From Mycteria americana (taxonomy: Eukaryota; Chordata; Aves; Ciconiiformes; Ciconiidae): a stretch of DNA of 64,000 bases. The notes under the pieces were generated by a model. It was not told where the DNA came from and did no database searches. It saw only the letters and a list, made by a program, of their open reading frames with translations. The stretch spans positions 221,481,887-221,545,886 of the forward strand of contig NC_134365.1 in the NCBI RefSeq assembly GCF_035582795.1, in the 5' to 3' direction. Below are positions 61,942 through 64,000 of this stretch, in pieces (position 1 is the first letter of the stretch; each line of letters starts with the position of its first letter). The position numbers were made by a program, and so were the translations under genes.

Positions 61942-63018
61942 TCAGAGGCCGGGGGTGCTGATAGTGCTGGTACGGTGGGGATCGGCGTCCTGCTCATAGC
62001 GGTAGTGGTAGCCCTCCATCTGGTCGCGGCAAGCCTCGCGCAGGTTGTGCAGCCAACGCTTGATGCCGCGGCGGTTCAGGTAGAGCACCATGAGGAAGAC
62101 GATGCCGATGAGGGCCAACACGATGCCGAAGAAGACGTAAGAGGCTGTCTCCAGCCGACCGGGCTCGCCGCCCTCAGTGGCCGAGCACACCAGCCCCTCG
62201 GGCCGCAGGCGCAGCAGGGTGGCCCCGCGTAGCGGCGGTGGGCCGGTGCAGCGCAGGCTGCGGGCATCGGGCACGCGGGCCGTGGTGGCACGCAGCCAGG
62301 CGAGGAACGGGCGCAGGGTGCAGTCGCAACTCAACGGGTTGGCCCCCAACGTGAGCCGCAGCCCCTGCAACCCCGGCGCGTCCAGGCTCCGCAGCTCGGT
62401 GGCCGTCAGCCGCTGCAGCGAGTTGTTATGCAGGTCCAGCTCCTCTAGGCCGGCGGGCAGCAGGGTGGCCGGCAGCGCCCGCAACGCGTTGCCCGCCAGC
62501 TCCAAGCGCCTCAAGCTGAGGTTGCGGAGGGCCAAGGCGAGCTGCTCTTCCAACGGGGCAGCCAGCAGCGCCTGGTTCAGCTGCAACGTACGCAGCAGCG
62601 GCACGCCGGCGAAAGCACCGGCGGCCACCGAGACCAGCGGGTTGTGGCTCAGGTCGAGGGTGCGTAGGGCGGGCAACCCTTGCAGAGCCATGTCCTCGAC
62701 GGTTTGGATGTTATCGTGGTGCAAGCGGAGCAGGCGGAGGTCTGGCAGCGGGCGGGCAGCGAAGGCAGCGCGGTGCAGCACGCTCAGGTTGCTGCCGACG
62801 ATGCTGAGGTTGTGCACGCTGACCGGCAGCTCCCTCGGCGGCTCCTCCAGCCTCTCGTACCGGCACTGCACCAGCTCCGGGGTGGCCACGCAGTAGCAGG
62901 CGGACGGGCAGCCCCCGGGGGCGGCGGCGGCGGGGGGCACGGCCAGCGGCAGCAAGGCGAGCCCCAGCCAGGGCAGCCAGCGCCCGCTGCCCGCTGCCCG
63001 CGCCTGCCTGCGGGCCAT
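61942..63018 (-). CDS. TPBGL: TPBGL, trophoblast glycoprotein-like LRR membrane protein (358 aa)
   Basis: A single coding exon encodes a type I membrane protein of the 5T4/TPBG family, whose members lie at the cell surface; TPBG modulates Wnt and chemokine signalling, while TPBGL's role is little known. Seen in order: signal peptide (about 1-34, hydrophobic L-G-L-A-L-L-P-L-A-V), LRRNT cysteines 37, 41, 43 and 52, leucine-rich repeats about 66-220, LRRCT cysteines 231, 233, 257 and 278, one membrane segment about 292-314, and a short tail with the family hallmark E-G-Y-H-Y-R-Y-E. N-glycosylation sequons are at Asn70, 77, 166 and 198. The start at 63018 has A at -3 and G at +4 and directly precedes the signal peptide; the frame stays open upstream only as low-complexity sequence. 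The tail matches TPBGL better than TPBG. It is slightly shorter than the human protein as I recall it (about 380 aa). Confidence 0.9.
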   Translation of the reverse strand: MARRQARAAGSGRWLPWLGLALLPLAVPPAAAAPGGCPSACYCVATPELVQCRYERLEEPPRELPVSVHNLSIVGSNLSVLHRAAFAARPLPDLRLLRLHHDNIQTVEDMALQGLPALRTLDLSHNPLVSVAAGAFAGVPLLRTLQLNQALLAAPLEEQLALALRNLSLRRLELAGNALRALPATLLPAGLEELDLHNNSLQRLTATELRSLDAPGLQGLRLTLGANPLSCDCTLRPFLAWLRATTARVPDARSLRCTGPPPLRGATLLRLRPEGLVCSATEGGEPGRLETASYVFFGIVLALIGIVFLMVLYLNRRGIKRWLHNLREACRDQMEGYHYRYEQDADPHRTSTISTPGL

Positions 63019-63250
63019 GCTCGCTGCCCGGGCATGCAGGGCTGGGGGGGAGGGCGGGGGGGTCGGGGGGAGCGGGAGGGCGCGGATGGGGGGGGTGGGG
63101 TGGGTGATGGAGGGGTGGAGGGGGGGGGACACACGGACCTGCCTCCCTTCAGCCCCCCCCGGGGCTGAGCTGCCTCCGGCGCGGCTCCCGCACACGGCGG
63201 CTCTGCTGGGAGCGCCGGCCGCGCCGCTGCCCAAATCGGGCTGGGGGGGG

Positions 63251-63330
63251 AGGAAGGAGGAGGAGGAGGAGGAGGAGGAAGAGGAGGAGGAGGAGGAGGA
63301 GGAGGAGGAGGAGGAGGAGGAGGAAGGGGG
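63251..63330. repeat. (GGA)n / (TCC)n trinucleotide tract upstream of TPBGL
   Basis: About 80 bases of nearly pure GGA repeats with a few GAA interruptions, 233-312 bp upstream of the TPBGL start codon. Purine on one strand and pyrimidine on the other, able in principle to form triplex DNA. On the minus strand it reads through as poly-Ser or poly-Pro, which falsely extends the TPBGL frame. Confidence 0.9.
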
Positions 63331-63411
63331 ACGGGTTGGGGCTGCCTGGCGCTGCGGGCTGGGCGGAGGAGCGCCGCGGGCAGCTGCCGTCGGGCGGGGG
63401 GGGGGGGTGCG

Positions 63412-63475
63412 GCTCGGCTGGGCTTGGCACGGCTCGGCACGGCTTGGCACGGCTCGGCTCGGCTCGGCTCGGCAC
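63412..63475. repeat. CGGCT/CGGCA short tandem repeat
   Basis: Alternating GGCTC, GGCTT and GGCAC pentamers (for example GGCACGGCTTGGCACGGCTC) make a compact tandem repeat in the TPBGL upstream region. Confidence 0.85.
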
Positions 63476-63522
63476 CGCCGGTGCCCACCGTGCCCCCGCC
63501 GCTGCGGGGGGCTGGCGAGGGC

Positions 63523-64000
63523 TGACGCCGTCCCCTTCCAGCCTGGGGAGGGTTTAGGGGGATGTCGCTGTCCCCATCAAGCCCGGGGAGGATTTAGGGG
63601 GTGTCGCGGTCCCCTTCCAGCCCGGAGAGAGGTTGGGGGCTGTCCCGGTTTCTTTTCAGCCCGGGGAGGATTTGGGGGCTGTCCTGGTCCCCTTTCAACC
63701 CGGAGAGGGATGAGGGGATGTCGCGGTCCCTTTCCAGCCCCGGAGGGAGGTTGGGACCTGTACCCGTCCCCTTGCAACCCGGGGAGGGATGAGGGGATGT
63801 CGCGGTCCCCATCAAACCCAGGAGGTGTTGAGGGCTCTCCCGGTCACCCTCCAGCCCCAGAGAGGATTTGGGGGGGTGGCCCGGTCCCTCTCCATCCCCG
63901 GAGAGGATTTGGGGGGTGTCCCGGTCCCTCTCCAGCCCCGGAGAGGATTTGGGGGGGTGTCCCGGTCCCTCTCCAGCCCTGGCGAGCGTTTTGTGTCTGT
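63523..64000. repeat. 39-bp minisatellite, about 12 copies, running to the window edge
   Basis: Units of about 38-42 bp with a GCGGTCCC(C/T)TTCCAGCCCGG core followed by a GAGGATTTGGGGG-like G-run recur at about 63608, 63646, 63685, 63723, 63764, 63802, 63840, 63882, 63921 and 63962, with earlier copies back to about 63523. The three rightmost units are nearly identical. At 13 codons per unit it keeps frames open on both strands. The array may continue past the window. Confidence 0.9.

Larger units (their letters stand above)
61450..63530 (-). promoter_or_regulatory. CpG island covering TPBGL and its upstream region
   Basis: G+C and CpG content are very high from about 61.45 kb through the whole TPBGL coding exon and past its start codon. 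The part right of 63018 is the expected promoter and leader. It contains G-runs at 63040-63130, a GGA/TCC tract (63251-63330) and CGGCT/CGGCA repeats (63412-63475). No TATA box was noticed and the transcription start cannot be fixed. Confidence 0.7.

Noticed and set aside
62177-62896. 239-codon plus-strand frame inside TPBGL
   Set aside because: It is an antisense shadow of a GC-rich coding exon; no family resemblance.
63019-63450. Extension of the TPBGL frame to an upstream ATG (502-codon version)
   Set aside because: The extra 144 residues are poly-Ser and poly-Pro from GGA and G-run repeats, and they would bury the signal peptide. The ATG at 63018 has a strong context and sits right before the signal peptide.

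Overview
The window looks like nuclear DNA of a vertebrate, most probably a bird. It holds one long multi-exon gene with standard GT-AG introns, one intronless-CDS membrane-protein gene, CpG-island promoters and old CR1-type LINE debris, and I recognised no Alu/B1-like SINEs. No sign of bacterial, plasmid or phage organisation was seen. Base composition is split: both flanks (about 1-11.8 kb and 53.4-64 kb) are GC-rich with many G/C runs and minisatellites, while the PGM2L1 interior (about 12-53 kb) is AT-rich.

Layout. 1-10.8 kb: intergenic, no recognisable gene, three short minisatellites. 10.8-11.8 kb: CpG-island promoter with two back-to-back ZNF143/THAP11-type motifs, an inverted CCAAT box and GC boxes. 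11.6-48.9 kb (+): PGM2L1 (glucose-1,6-bisphosphate synthase), reconstructed as 14 coding exons. They join in frame to 622 codons plus stop, the length I recall for the human protein, with all four active-site loops intact. 48.9-53.3 kb: its probable long 3' UTR, ending at an AATAAA. 53.3-61.9 kb: GC-rich intergenic DNA, possibly including the 3' UTR of the next gene. 61.94-63.02 kb (-): a 358-aa leucine-rich-repeat type I membrane protein, TPBGL (trophoblast glycoprotein-like, a 5T4 relative), convergent with PGM2L1. 63.0-64 kb: its GC-rich upstream region with a GGA/TCC tract, G-runs and a 39-bp minisatellite running to the window edge.

The two genes are not known to act in one pathway. PGM2L1 is a cytosolic enzyme making glucose-1,6-bisphosphate, the cofactor of phosphohexomutases. 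TPBGL is a cell-surface protein. Both map to 11q13.4 in human as I recall, but not side by side, so the arrangement here is a synteny observation.

No previously undescribed system was found. The better leads are the paired divergent promoter motifs, a uORF and possible 96-nt intron in the PGM2L1 leader, a weak splice donor whose retention would truncate PGM2L1 just before its metal loop, an exact 81-bp (27-codon) minisatellite that mimics coding sequence, a pair of mutually exclusive hairpins in intron 2, and a possible minus-strand terminal exon near 54.7-54.9 kb. All gene calls rest on remembered family sequences and reading of the DNA; no search was run.
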